From assembly GCA_964530525.1 (NCBI GenBank), contig CAZHBH010000066.1:1-11304 (forward strand): a DNA stretch of 11,304 nucleotides, in the 5' to 3' direction. Below, one piece after another: positions 5,348-11,304 of the stretch; within the stretch, counting starts at the first letter, position 1, and each line of letters opens with the position of its first letter. The notes under the pieces were generated by a model. That model ran no database searches. It was not told the DNA's origin and saw nothing but the letters and a program-made list of their open reading frames with translations. The position numbers were made by a program, and so were the translations under genes. The DNA is from CAYNQN01 sp964530525. GTDB taxonomy: Bacteria; Actinomycetota; Acidimicrobiia; Acidimicrobiales; Acidimicrobilacustridaceae.

Positions 5348-6589
5348 ATGGCCGGCGAGCCCTACGTCGTGATCTCGGCCGACTGCCACGGTGGTGCCGA
5401 CGTCGGCGACTACCGGCCGTACCTGGAGCGCAAGTACCTCGACGACTTCGACGCCTGGCTCGCCGGCTTCCGCAACCCGTTCGACGACCTCGCCGACGAC
5501 CGCGCCTCTCGCAACTGGGACTCGGCCAGGCGCCTGCGGGAGATGGAGGCCGACGGGGTCGTCGCCGAGGTGATCTTCCCCAACACGGTGCCCCCGTTCT
5601 TCCCGAAGGTCTCCCTTGTGCACCAGCCGCCGGGCGCCGGCCAGGGTGACCTGGAACGCCGATGGGCGGGACTGCGGGCGCACAACCGCTGGCTGGCCGA
5701 CTTCTGCGCCGAGGCCCCAGGGCGCCGAGCGGGGATCTGCCAGATCATGCTGCACGACGTGGAGGGTTCGGTGGCCGAGATCTGCTGGGCCGCCGAGCAC
5801 GGGCTCCGAGGGGGCGTGCTCCTACCGGGAGCGCCTCCGGGGTCAGGGGTGCCGCCCCTGTACGCGCCCGACTACGAGCCCATCTGGACGGCGTGCGAGG
5901 AGCTGGGCATGCCGGTGAACCACCACAGCGGCAGCGCGGCTCCCGACTACGGCGACTACCCCGCCGCTCAGGCGATGTTCCTCCTAGAGGTCACCTGGTG
6001 GGCGCACCGGACGCTGTGGCACCTCATCTTCGCGGGGGTCATGGAGCGGCACCCCGAGCTCCAGTTCGTGTTCACCGAGCAGGGCACCGCCTGGCTGCCC
6101 GACGAGCTGCAGAGGCTCGACTACTACCAAGCGCGCCTCGCCGGGTCCGGGAGCGCTGCCGGATCCCAGGAGGCGAAGTTCGGGGAGTCCACCCGTGAGC
6201 TCACGCTGAAGCCCTCGGAGTACTGGGCTCGCCAGTGCCACGTGGGGTCGAGCTTCATCCGACGCCCGGAGGTGGAGCAGCGCCACGTGGTGGGCGTCGA
6301 CCGGATCATGTGGGGCAGCGACTTCCCGCACCTGGAGGGCTGCTGGCCCTACTCCCAGGCACATCTGCGCCTCGCCTTCGCAGGCGTGCCCACCGAAGAG
6401 GTGCGGTCGATGGTGGGCGGCAACGCCGCCGAGCTGTACGGCTTCGACCTGTCCGCTCTCGCGCCGCTCGCCCAGCAGTTCGGGCCGACCCCCGACCAGG
6501 TCGACCTGCCCCTCGACGTGGAAGAGATCCCCGACGAGGCGCTGAGGTGCCCGGCGTTCGCGGCGGCCCGCTTCGGGATCGGGGGCTGA
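5348..6589 (+). CDS. Amidohydrolase-2 family metal-dependent hydrolase (paralog A)
   Basis: The 413-aa TIM-barrel protein belongs to the Amidohydro_2 / ACMSD-like family, whose members hydrolyse or decarboxylate aromatic and other carboxylated substrates. Visible metal and catalytic motifs are SADCH (D12, H14) on the first strand, NHHSGS at 191-196 (H193), FTEQG with E244, and MWGSDFPH with D325. The strands between include EADGVVAEVIFP at 67-78 and AHNRWLADFC at 111-120. These blocks recur in the downstream paralog B, so the two arose by duplication. The ATG at 5348 is preceded directly by an in-frame GTG at 5345; GAGGTG lies too close to serve as Shine-Dalgarno for either, so translation may be leaderless. 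The stop overlaps the SDR start as TGATG. The substrate cannot be read from sequence. Confidence 0.92.
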   Translation: MAGEPYVVISADCHGGADVGDYRPYLERKYLDDFDAWLAGFRNPFDDLADDRASRNWDSARRLREMEADGVVAEVIFPNTVPPFFPKVSLVHQPPGAGQGDLERRWAGLRAHNRWLADFCAEAPGRRAGICQIMLHDVEGSVAEICWAAEHGLRGGVLLPGAPPGSGVPPLYAPDYEPIWTACEELGMPVNHHSGSAAPDYGDYPAAQAMFLLEVTWWAHRTLWHLIFAGVMERHPELQFVFTEQGTAWLPDELQRLDYYQARLAGSGSAAGSQEAKFGESTRELTLKPSEYWARQCHVGSSFIRRPEVEQRHVVGVDRIMWGSDFPHLEGCWPYSQAHLRLAFAGVPTEEVRSMVGGNAAELYGFDLSALAPLAQQFGPTPDQVDLPLDVEEIPDEALRCPAFAAARFGIGG

Positions 6590-7464
6590 TGGAGCTACTC
6601 GCCGGCCGGGTGGCGGTGGTGACGGGAGGCGCCGGCGGGATCGGCAGCGCCATCGGAGCGCGCCTGGCCCGGGAGGGCATGTCGGTCGTCCTCGCCGACC
6701 TGGCGCCCGAACCCCTGGTCGAGGTGGTCGACGACCTGCGGGCGGAGGGCCATGAGGTCACGGGCGTCGCTACGGACGTGGGCTCCCTCGACTCGGTGGA
6801 GGAGCTGGCCGACGCGGCCTACTCCACCTACGGAGCCGTGCACCTGCTGTGCAACAACGCAGGGGTGGGCGCCGGCGCCAAGGGCCAGGTGTGGGACCAC
6901 ACCCTCAACGACTGGGGCTGGGGGCTGTCGGTGAACCTGTGGGGCGTGATCCACGGGATCAAGGCGTTCGTGCCCCGGATGCTCGAAGACGGCGACGAGG
7001 GGCACGTGGTCAACACCTCGTCGGGCAACGGCGGCATCGCCCCGCTCCCGAGGACCGCCGTGTACTCCACGACCAAGGCGGCGGTGACCACGCTGAGCGA
7101 GGTCCTCTACGGCCAGCTGCGCGAGGTGGGCAGCCGCATCGGCGTGTCGGTGCTGTTCCCCGGACCCAAGGTGCTCAAGACGGGCCTGCTCACGTCATCT
7201 TCACGGCGGCCCGAGCGATGGTCCGACGGGTCGGCTCCATCGGGCCCGGCCACACTGGAGGAGATCGAGGCGCGCCTGCTGGCGGCCGGAGTGGAGCCCG
7301 ACTACACGCCCGTGGAGGACGTCGCGGACGATCTCGTACGGGGCGTGCAGGAGGGGCGGTTCTGGATCCTTCCCCCCAGTGACCGCACCGACGAGCGGAT
7401 CCGCACCCGGACGCGCTCGCTCCTGAACCGCTCGGAGCCCGACTACCTGGAGGTCACCTCGTGA
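6589..7464 (+). CDS. Short-chain dehydrogenase/reductase (SDR)
   Basis: This 291-aa classical SDR is an NAD(P)-dependent oxidoreductase interconverting an alcohol and a ketone. The cofactor motif TGGAGGIG is at 12-19; D37 after the second strand favours NAD(H). NNAG is at 89-92, a structural Asn at 116 (SVNLWG), the catalytic Ser most likely S145 (NTSSGNGG), and the Y159-STT-K163 dyad is intact. The Ser-to-Tyr spacing is 14 rather than the common 13. It is longer than most SDRs because of a C-terminal extension after about residue 205. The start ATG shares one base with the stop of amidohydrolase A (TGATG). It lies between two amidohydrolase paralogs, suggesting consecutive steps on one substrate, which is inference. 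Confidence 0.94.
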   Translation: MELLAGRVAVVTGGAGGIGSAIGARLAREGMSVVLADLAPEPLVEVVDDLRAEGHEVTGVATDVGSLDSVEELADAAYSTYGAVHLLCNNAGVGAGAKGQVWDHTLNDWGWGLSVNLWGVIHGIKAFVPRMLEDGDEGHVVNTSSGNGGIAPLPRTAVYSTTKAAVTTLSEVLYGQLREVGSRIGVSVLFPGPKVLKTGLLTSSSRRPERWSDGSAPSGPATLEEIEARLLAAGVEPDYTPVEDVADDLVRGVQEGRFWILPPSDRTDERIRTRTRSLLNRSEPDYLEVTS

Positions 7465-7504
7465 CCGACCGACGACTGGAGCTCACCTCGTGACCGATCG
7501 CTAC
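7447..7504 (+). repeat. 29-bp tandem duplication at the SDR/amidohydrolase B junction
   Basis: Unit 1 (7447-7475) and unit 2 (7476-7504) agree at 23 of their first 25 bases, both carrying CTGGAG-n-TCACCTCGTGACCGA. Each unit holds a GGAG Shine-Dalgarno, an 8-nt spacer and a GTG start whose last bases overlap a TGA stop. The period is not a multiple of 3, so the duplication creates a new reading frame between the two genes. Confidence 0.8.
7461..7493 (+). CDS. 10-codon coupling mini-ORF (MTDRRLELTS)
   Basis: GTG at 7461 overlaps the SDR stop (GTGA). The frame reads ten codons, MTDRRLELTS, and stops with a TGA at 7491-7493 that overlaps the GTG of amidohydrolase B (again GTGA). It has its own GGAG 8 nt upstream. 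Its start repeats the amidohydrolase B start (MTDR) and its end (LELTS) repeats the SDR end (LEVTS), as expected from the 29-bp duplication. It could relay translating ribosomes from the SDR to amidohydrolase B. Whether the peptide is made or has any role is unknown. Confidence 0.4.
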   Translation: MTDRRLELTS

Positions 7505-8779
7505 CTCGTCATCTCGGCCGACACCCACGCCGGCCTGCCGGGCCCCGAGTACCGGGAGTGGCTCGACCCGGAGCACCGGGAGCGCTTCGACGACTTCCTG
7601 GAGGAGCGTGCGCGCGCCGCCGAGCTGGCCCGAGCCGGGTTCTTGAACGAGGAGTTCGCCAAGGAGTGGCAGGAGGAGAACGAGGAGGGCCTCCGAGGGG
7701 GGTGGGACGCTGCGCGGCGAGACAAGGAGCTCGACGCCGACGGGGTGGTGGGCGAGGTGATCTTCCCCGACGCCGACTCGGTCACCAGCGGGGCTTCGGC
7801 ACCCTTCGGCGCCGGGCTGGGCGTCACCGGCGACACACCTGGGGAGCTGCTGCTCGCCGGAGCCCGCGCCCACAACCGCTGGCTGGCCGAGCTGTGCTCC
7901 GACAGCCCCGACCGCCGAGCCGGGGTCGCCATCGTGCCGATCATCGTGGACGTGGACGCAGCGGTAGCCGAGATCCGCAGGGCGCACGCTTCGGGGCTGT
8001 GGGGCGGGATCCTCATCCCCCCCATGTGGCAGCCCCACGAGCCCTACCACCACCAGTGCTACGACCCGGTCTGGAACGTCTGCCAGGAGCTCGACCTGCC
8101 AGTGCACGTGCACTCCGGCGTCGCCGACCGAGCCTCGTACGGGCCCCACGTGGGGATCTTCACCTCCGAGACCCGGTTCTGGTCATCGAGGCCGCTGTGG
8201 TTCCTGATCTGGTCTGGGGTGTTCGAACGCTTCCCCCGGCTCAAGTTCGGAGTGACGGAGTGCGGGGCGTTCTGGGCGGGCGACCTGCTATGGCGGATGG
8301 ACCTCGTGTACGAGCGCGACCACGGGTCCCGCAAGCTCGGCTCCCAGCTCACCGCCAACATCACGATGCGCCCCAGCGACTACTTCGACCGCAACTGCTT
8401 CATCGGTGCGTCCAACATCGTGCGGGTGGAGATGGCCCGCCGCTACGAGATCGGCGTGGGAAACCTGTGCTGGGGCAACGACTTCCCCCATCCCGAGGGC
8501 ACGTGGCCCCACACGCGCGAGTTCCTGGCCAACGTGTTCCACGACATCCCACGTGACGAGACCGCCGCCATCTTGGGGGGCAACGCCGTTGACGTCTACG
8601 GCTTCGACACCGAGGCGCTCCGACCGCTGGTGGACCGGATCGGCCCGACTCCCGAGGAGCTGGGCCAGAGGACCGATCTGGCAGCCGACCACGCCGCCAA
8701 GTGGGCCGACGCCAAGCGAGCGGGCCGGCCGTGGCTTACCGGCGTCGAGACCTGGCCGGCCGCGGCACCCGAGTCGTGA
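7490..8779 (+). CDS. Amidohydrolase-2 family metal-dependent hydrolase (paralog B)
   Basis: This 429-aa relative of paralog A has the same motif order: SADTH (D11, H13), DADGVVGEVIFP at 82-93, AHNRWLAELC at 127-136, VHVHSG at 205-210 with H208 as the equivalent metal His, VTECG with E257, and CWGNDFPH with D331. Compared with A it has an acidic, charged insertion at about residues 38-70 (EERARAAELARAG and following) and a longer C-terminus. The two copies are clearly diverged, which suggests different substrates or steps, or a hetero-oligomer. The start is GTG at 7490 within the duplicated junction, with GGAG 8 nt upstream. The frame ends in a TGA that overlaps the P450 GTG as GTGA. Family is firm, reaction unknown. 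Confidence 0.92.
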   Translation: MTDRYLVISADTHAGLPGPEYREWLDPEHRERFDDFLEERARAAELARAGFLNEEFAKEWQEENEEGLRGGWDAARRDKELDADGVVGEVIFPDADSVTSGASAPFGAGLGVTGDTPGELLLAGARAHNRWLAELCSDSPDRRAGVAIVPIIVDVDAAVAEIRRAHASGLWGGILIPPMWQPHEPYHHQCYDPVWNVCQELDLPVHVHSGVADRASYGPHVGIFTSETRFWSSRPLWFLIWSGVFERFPRLKFGVTECGAFWAGDLLWRMDLVYERDHGSRKLGSQLTANITMRPSDYFDRNCFIGASNIVRVEMARRYEIGVGNLCWGNDFPHPEGTWPHTREFLANVFHDIPRDETAAILGGNAVDVYGFDTEALRPLVDRIGPTPEELGQRTDLAADHAAKWADAKRAGRPWLTGVETWPAAAPES

Positions 8780-10044
8780 CCACCGATCCCGGGATCGACC
8801 CAGGCCCCTCCACCACGGCCTCGGTACGTTTCAACCCCCTCGACGCGGAGTTCGTGGCCTCGCCCTACGCCCTCTACGGCGCTCTGCGCGAACAGGACCC
8901 GGTGCACTGGTCCGACCTCCTCTGCGGGTGGGTGATCACCCGCTTCGACGACGTGAGCGCTGTGTTGCGCGACCCGTCGATGTCTAGCGACGTCCGCAGG
9001 GCGACCCCCAACCCGATCGTCGACATGGAGCTGGAAGGCCTGGCCCAGCACCCTCGGGCATCGCAGACCGTGGTCCACCTCGATGATCCCGACCACGCTC
9101 GCGTCCGCAAGATCCTGGCAGCACCCTTCCGGGTGCGCGAGATCAACCAGCTGTCGGCTCTCGTCGAGTCGCGCGTCGAGGCGGCGGTGGAGCGCCTGCG
9201 CACCGAGCACGGTGAGGGCGAGAGCAGCGTGGACCTGGTGGCGGAGCTCGCCTACCCGCTCCCGGTGGAGATCTTCTCGACGTGGCTTGGCATGCCGGCC
9301 GAGGCGGAGCCCCAGTTCCGCGTGTGGACCAGCTGGGTGGCCCGCAGCCGCGACCCCATGCCGCCCGAAGAGCGCGACGAGCTCTTCGAGGCGCTCGACG
9401 CCATGTACGACTACCTCGCCGCGCAGGTCGCTGAGCGGCGGCGCTCGCCGCGCGACGACCTGCTCTCCTACCTGGTGCAAGCCGACGAAGACGGCGAGAT
9501 GATGAGCGAGGACGAGCTGATGTCGCAGCTGATCACGCTCTACATGGCGGGCCACGAGCCCACCGCCGGCCTCGTCGCCAACGGGACCCTCGCGCTGGTG
9601 CAGCACCCCCAACAGCTGGAGCGCCTCCAGGCGGAGCCCGAGCTGGTGCACAACGCCGTGAACGAGCTGCTGCGCTACGACGGGCCCAACCAGTTCATCC
9701 GCCGGGTGACCACGCAGCCCGTGCGCCTCAGCGGGGTGGAGATCCCCGCCGGGGCCGTCCTCTACGTGGGGCTGGCTTCGGCGAACCGGGACCCACGGCG
9801 CTGGGGCCCCGACGCAGACGAGGTGGTCGTCGACCGGCCGGACGCCGCCGAGCACGTCCAGTTCGGCAGCGGTGCCCACGCCTGCATCGGCTCGCACCTC
9901 GCGCGCCTGCAGGCCCAGCTCATGCTGGGTGCCGTCCTGTCGAAGCTCGACGGGCTGCAGCTGGCCGGCGAGCCGGTGTGGAGCACGCGCATGTTCATCC
10001 GCGGCCTGTCGTCGCTGCCCGTGCGGTGCTCGATTCGGCCATGA
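8776..10044 (+). CDS. Cytochrome P450
   Basis: This 422-aa soluble bacterial P450 is a haem monooxygenase using electrons from a ferredoxin and reductase. The I-helix oxygen-activation motif AGHEPT is at 258-263 (typical AGxE/DT with a Pro after the acid). The K-helix ExxR is E297-LL-R300. The haem-binding loop FGSGAHACIG at 363-372 supplies the cysteine ligand C370. No membrane anchor is seen. An upstream in-frame start at 8701 would add 25 Arg-rich residues lying inside paralog B, so I use the GTG at 8776, which overlaps the preceding TGA (GTGA). No ferredoxin or reductase gene is present in the window, so redox partners must be elsewhere. In context it probably hydroxylates the pathway substrate, but I cannot assign a CYP family. 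Confidence 0.96.
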   Translation: MTTDPGIDPGPSTTASVRFNPLDAEFVASPYALYGALREQDPVHWSDLLCGWVITRFDDVSAVLRDPSMSSDVRRATPNPIVDMELEGLAQHPRASQTVVHLDDPDHARVRKILAAPFRVREINQLSALVESRVEAAVERLRTEHGEGESSVDLVAELAYPLPVEIFSTWLGMPAEAEPQFRVWTSWVARSRDPMPPEERDELFEALDAMYDYLAAQVAERRRSPRDDLLSYLVQADEDGEMMSEDELMSQLITLYMAGHEPTAGLVANGTLALVQHPQQLERLQAEPELVHNAVNELLRYDGPNQFIRRVTTQPVRLSGVEIPAGAVLYVGLASANRDPRRWGPDADEVVVDRPDAAEHVQFGSGAHACIGSHLARLQAQLMLGAVLSKLDGLQLAGEPVWSTRMFIRGLSSLPVRCSIRP

Positions 10045-10066
10045 CCCACGCAGACGGAGAAGCCAG

Positions 10067-10507
10067 GTGAGCGAGACCGAGACAGAGACCGATCCCGAGG
10101 GCGCCGGGACGAGCATCCCGCTCCACGACTTCCTGGGCCTCGAGTTCACCTGGCAGGACGGTCCCGGCGTGGCCGAGGTGCGGATGCCGGTGAGGCCTGC
10201 CGCCCTGGGCTTCACGCGGAACCTCCACGGGGGCGCCATCGCCACCATGGTCGACCTGGCCTGCGCCCTGGCCGCCGCCCAGACGAGCGGCCACGACCCC
10301 AAGGCCGACTCGCTCATCACGATCGACATGCACGTGCGATACCTGGGCAGGCCCTACACGGACGCCGTGAAGGCCGAGGCGGAGGTGGTGCGGACGGGGA
10401 AGCAGCTGGTGGTGGTGACCTGCGACGTGAGCGACGACGAGGGTCACCTGATCGCCGTGGCGGATTGCTCGATGATGAAGGTGCCCCTGCGGCGACCCCT
10501 GGCCTAG
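10067..10507 (+). CDS. PaaI-like hot-dog fold acyl-CoA thioesterase
   Basis: This 146-aa single hot-dog domain matches the PaaI / 4-hydroxybenzoyl-CoA thioesterase group, which hydrolyses (often aromatic) acyl-CoA thioesters. The signature segment GFTRNLHGGAIATMVDLA is at 48-65, with HGG at 54-56 and the likely catalytic D63. The strand IDMHVRYLGRP at 86-96 is also typical. The acidic N-terminus (ETETETDPEG) is low complexity. The start is GTG at 10067 with GGAGA 6-7 nt before it, 22 nt after the P450 stop; a longer reading from 9872 overlaps the P450 and is Arg/Cys-rich nonsense. The stop TAG shares the tetramer CTAG with the convergent tetR stop. It suggests that a CoA-activated intermediate occurs in the pathway or must be removed. 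Confidence 0.93.
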   Translation: MSETETETDPEGAGTSIPLHDFLGLEFTWQDGPGVAEVRMPVRPAALGFTRNLHGGAIATMVDLACALAAAQTSGHDPKADSLITIDMHVRYLGRPYTDAVKAEAEVVRTGKQLVVVTCDVSDDEGHLIAVADCSMMKVPLRRPLA

Positions 10508-11136
10508 GGCGTGTGCCTCTCCACGAGCTCTGGATGCTCGTCGAACAGGACCGGCACGAACATGAGCTCGAGCAACCTGGTGAGGTCCTCCGGGTCGGGT
10601 ACGACTTCAGGCACACGGAAGAGGCCGGCGGCCACGACCAGCAACCACCTGAGCGCATCCTCGGTGCTCACGCCAGGGCGTAGCAGGCCCTGCTCCGCCG
10701 CGGACGCGAAGAGGGGCTCGACGAGTGGTCGGATCCCTTCGAGCACCGCTCGCGTCCCCACCCTGGCCATTGCCTCGCTGGAGGTGGGTGCCATGAGCGA
10801 TCGGAGGCCCGGCTCGGTGGCGATGCGGGCCATGGCGATGGCGAGCCCCTCCACCAAGAAGCGCTCCGGCGGCGCCGGGGAGCCCAGAGCATCTATGACC
10901 TCCCGGCCGACCCTCACGGTCACCTGCACCACGACGGCCGTGAGCAGCTCCTCCTTCGAGTCGACGTAGCGATACACCGACGAGCGGTGGAGCCCCACCG
11001 CCTCCGCCACCGAGTCGAGGCGCAGCGCTGCCGCGCCCTGCTCGCGCACGATCTCCTCGGCCGCGTCCACCAGGCGCTTGCGCGTCGCCGCGAACTCGGC
11101 GCCGTCGGATCGAGCTTTCCAGTCCGTCATCCCCAC
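10504..11136 (-). CDS. TetR/AcrR-family transcriptional regulator
   Basis: The product is a 210-aa ligand-responsive repressor. The N-terminal domain (about residues 15-65) holds the helix-turn-helix RLDSVAEAVGLHRSSVYRYV at 39-58 followed by DSKEEL. The C-terminal helical part is the ligand and dimer domain and cannot be classified further. The GTG at 11136 has GGAG 7 nt upstream; an ATG at 11130 is an alternative. It converges on the catabolic operon and shares its stop bases with it, so it is the natural candidate to control the operon, probably through a site near 5290-5345. A small inverted repeat upstream of its own start may be its operator. The ligand is unknown. Confidence 0.93.
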   Translation of the reverse strand: MGMTDWKARSDGAEFAATRKRLVDAAEEIVREQGAAALRLDSVAEAVGLHRSSVYRYVDSKEELLTAVVVQVTVRVGREVIDALGSPAPPERFLVEGLAIAMARIATEPGLRSLMAPTSSEAMARVGTRAVLEGIRPLVEPLFASAAEQGLLRPGVSTEDALRWLLVVAAGLFRVPEVVPDPEDLTRLLELMFVPVLFDEHPELVERHTP

Positions 11137-11163
11137 ATCATCGCTCCGGCCGACGACGCTGGG

Positions 11164-11176
11164 TCAGACCATCTGA
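11164..11176. promoter_or_regulatory. Candidate operator upstream of tetR
   Basis: TCAGA-CCA-TCTGA is a perfect 5+3+5 inverted repeat centred about 34 bp before the tetR start. It could be a TetR half-site pair for autoregulation. No matching copy was found in the catabolic promoter region, which weakens the case. Confidence 0.3.
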
Positions 11177-11200
11177 AGCGATGTCTTCGCCTCGGAGCGC

Positions 11201-11232
11201 GAAAGAGCCCCGGCTTCGGCCGGGGCTCTTTC
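11201..11232 (-). terminator. Strong intrinsic terminator for the partial right-edge gene
   Basis: GAAAGAGCCCCGGC (11201-11214) and GCCGGGGCTCTTTC (11219-11232) form a perfect 14-bp stem around a TTCG loop. It lies 17 nt beyond the stop of the minus-strand gene at the right edge. A-rich and T-rich stem bases make it potentially bidirectional, insulating tetR from read-through. Confidence 0.75.
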
Positions 11233-11249
11233 CTGGTCGGTCCCAATCG

Positions 11250-11304
11250 CTACAGCTCCACGTCCACCACCAGGGTGTAGCGGTAGAGGAAGGCGCTCAT
11301 GGCC
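11250..11304 (-). CDS. C-terminal end of an unidentified protein (partial)
   Basis: Read on the minus strand the frame gives AMSAFLYRYTLVVDVEL followed by TAG at 11252-11250. The alternating hydrophobic pattern looks like a real protein end (a final beta strand), and a strong terminator follows 17 nt later, supporting a genuine stop. Seventeen residues are too few to assign a family. The rest lies outside the window. Confidence 0.6.
   Translation of the reverse strand, partial: AMSAFLYRYTLVVDVEL

Noticed and set aside
4388..5800. 470-aa minus-strand frame spanning the tRNA
   Set aside because: It runs across the tRNA-Thr gene, the VOC gene and the amidohydrolase; low-complexity Arg/Gly/Val sequence without domains.
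8596..10329. 577-aa minus-strand frame opposite the P450
   Set aside because: It is antisense to a P450 with all diagnostic motifs; the frame is a codon-bias shadow.
1..11304. CRISPR array, insertion sequence or other mobile element
   Set aside because: No regularly spaced repeats, transposase or integrase motifs were found in either strand.

Overview
The window is very GC-rich DNA (about two thirds G+C by eye) with densely packed genes and many GTG starts. It is most likely from an actinobacterium. The block DUF2342 metalloprotease - tilS - hpt - ftsH has the order known from Mycobacterium and relatives. It is preceded by a SigR/RsrA-type redox sigma and anti-sigma pair, which is typical of mycothiol-using actinobacteria. 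An uncultured or Acidimicrobiia-like lineage is plausible because of the catabolic gene content, but that is inference; 16S or marker genes would be needed.

Left block (1-4371, all minus strand). Transcription runs right to left: sigR, rsrA, a 48-residue membrane protein, a zinc-metalloprotease-like DUF2342 protein, tilS, hpt and the first 254 codons of ftsH. No gap exceeds 11 nt and several genes overlap, so this looks like one operon. It would put protein quality control (FtsH), purine salvage (Hpt) and tRNA-Ile lysidine formation (TilS) behind a thiol-oxidation-responsive sigma factor. A perfect 24-bp palindrome lies in the 3' end of rsrA, just before the small membrane gene.

Middle (4372-5347). 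A small single-pass membrane protein is divergent from sigR. It is followed by tRNA-Thr(CGT). A VOC/glyoxalase-like gene on the minus strand is convergent with the tRNA and has lost two of the four canonical metal ligands. A 76-bp, relatively AT-rich divergent promoter region separates it from the next operon.

Right block (5348-10507, plus strand) is a tight catabolic operon: amidohydrolase-2 paralog A, short-chain dehydrogenase, amidohydrolase-2 paralog B, cytochrome P450 and a PaaI-like hot-dog thioesterase. Junctions are TGATG or GTGA overlaps. The SDR/amidohydrolase B junction carries a 29-bp tandem duplication that creates a 10-codon mini-ORF coupled by GTGA on both sides. The substrate is not identifiable; oxidation, hydrolysis or decarboxylation, and thioester cleavage of a xenobiotic, terpenoid or aromatic-like compound is the broad inference. 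A convergent TetR-family regulator shares its stop tetranucleotide CTAG with the thioesterase stop. The window ends with a strong intrinsic terminator and the last 17 codons of an unidentified minus-strand gene.

No intergenic stretch exceeds about 115 bp. No CRISPR array, insertion sequence or origin is seen.
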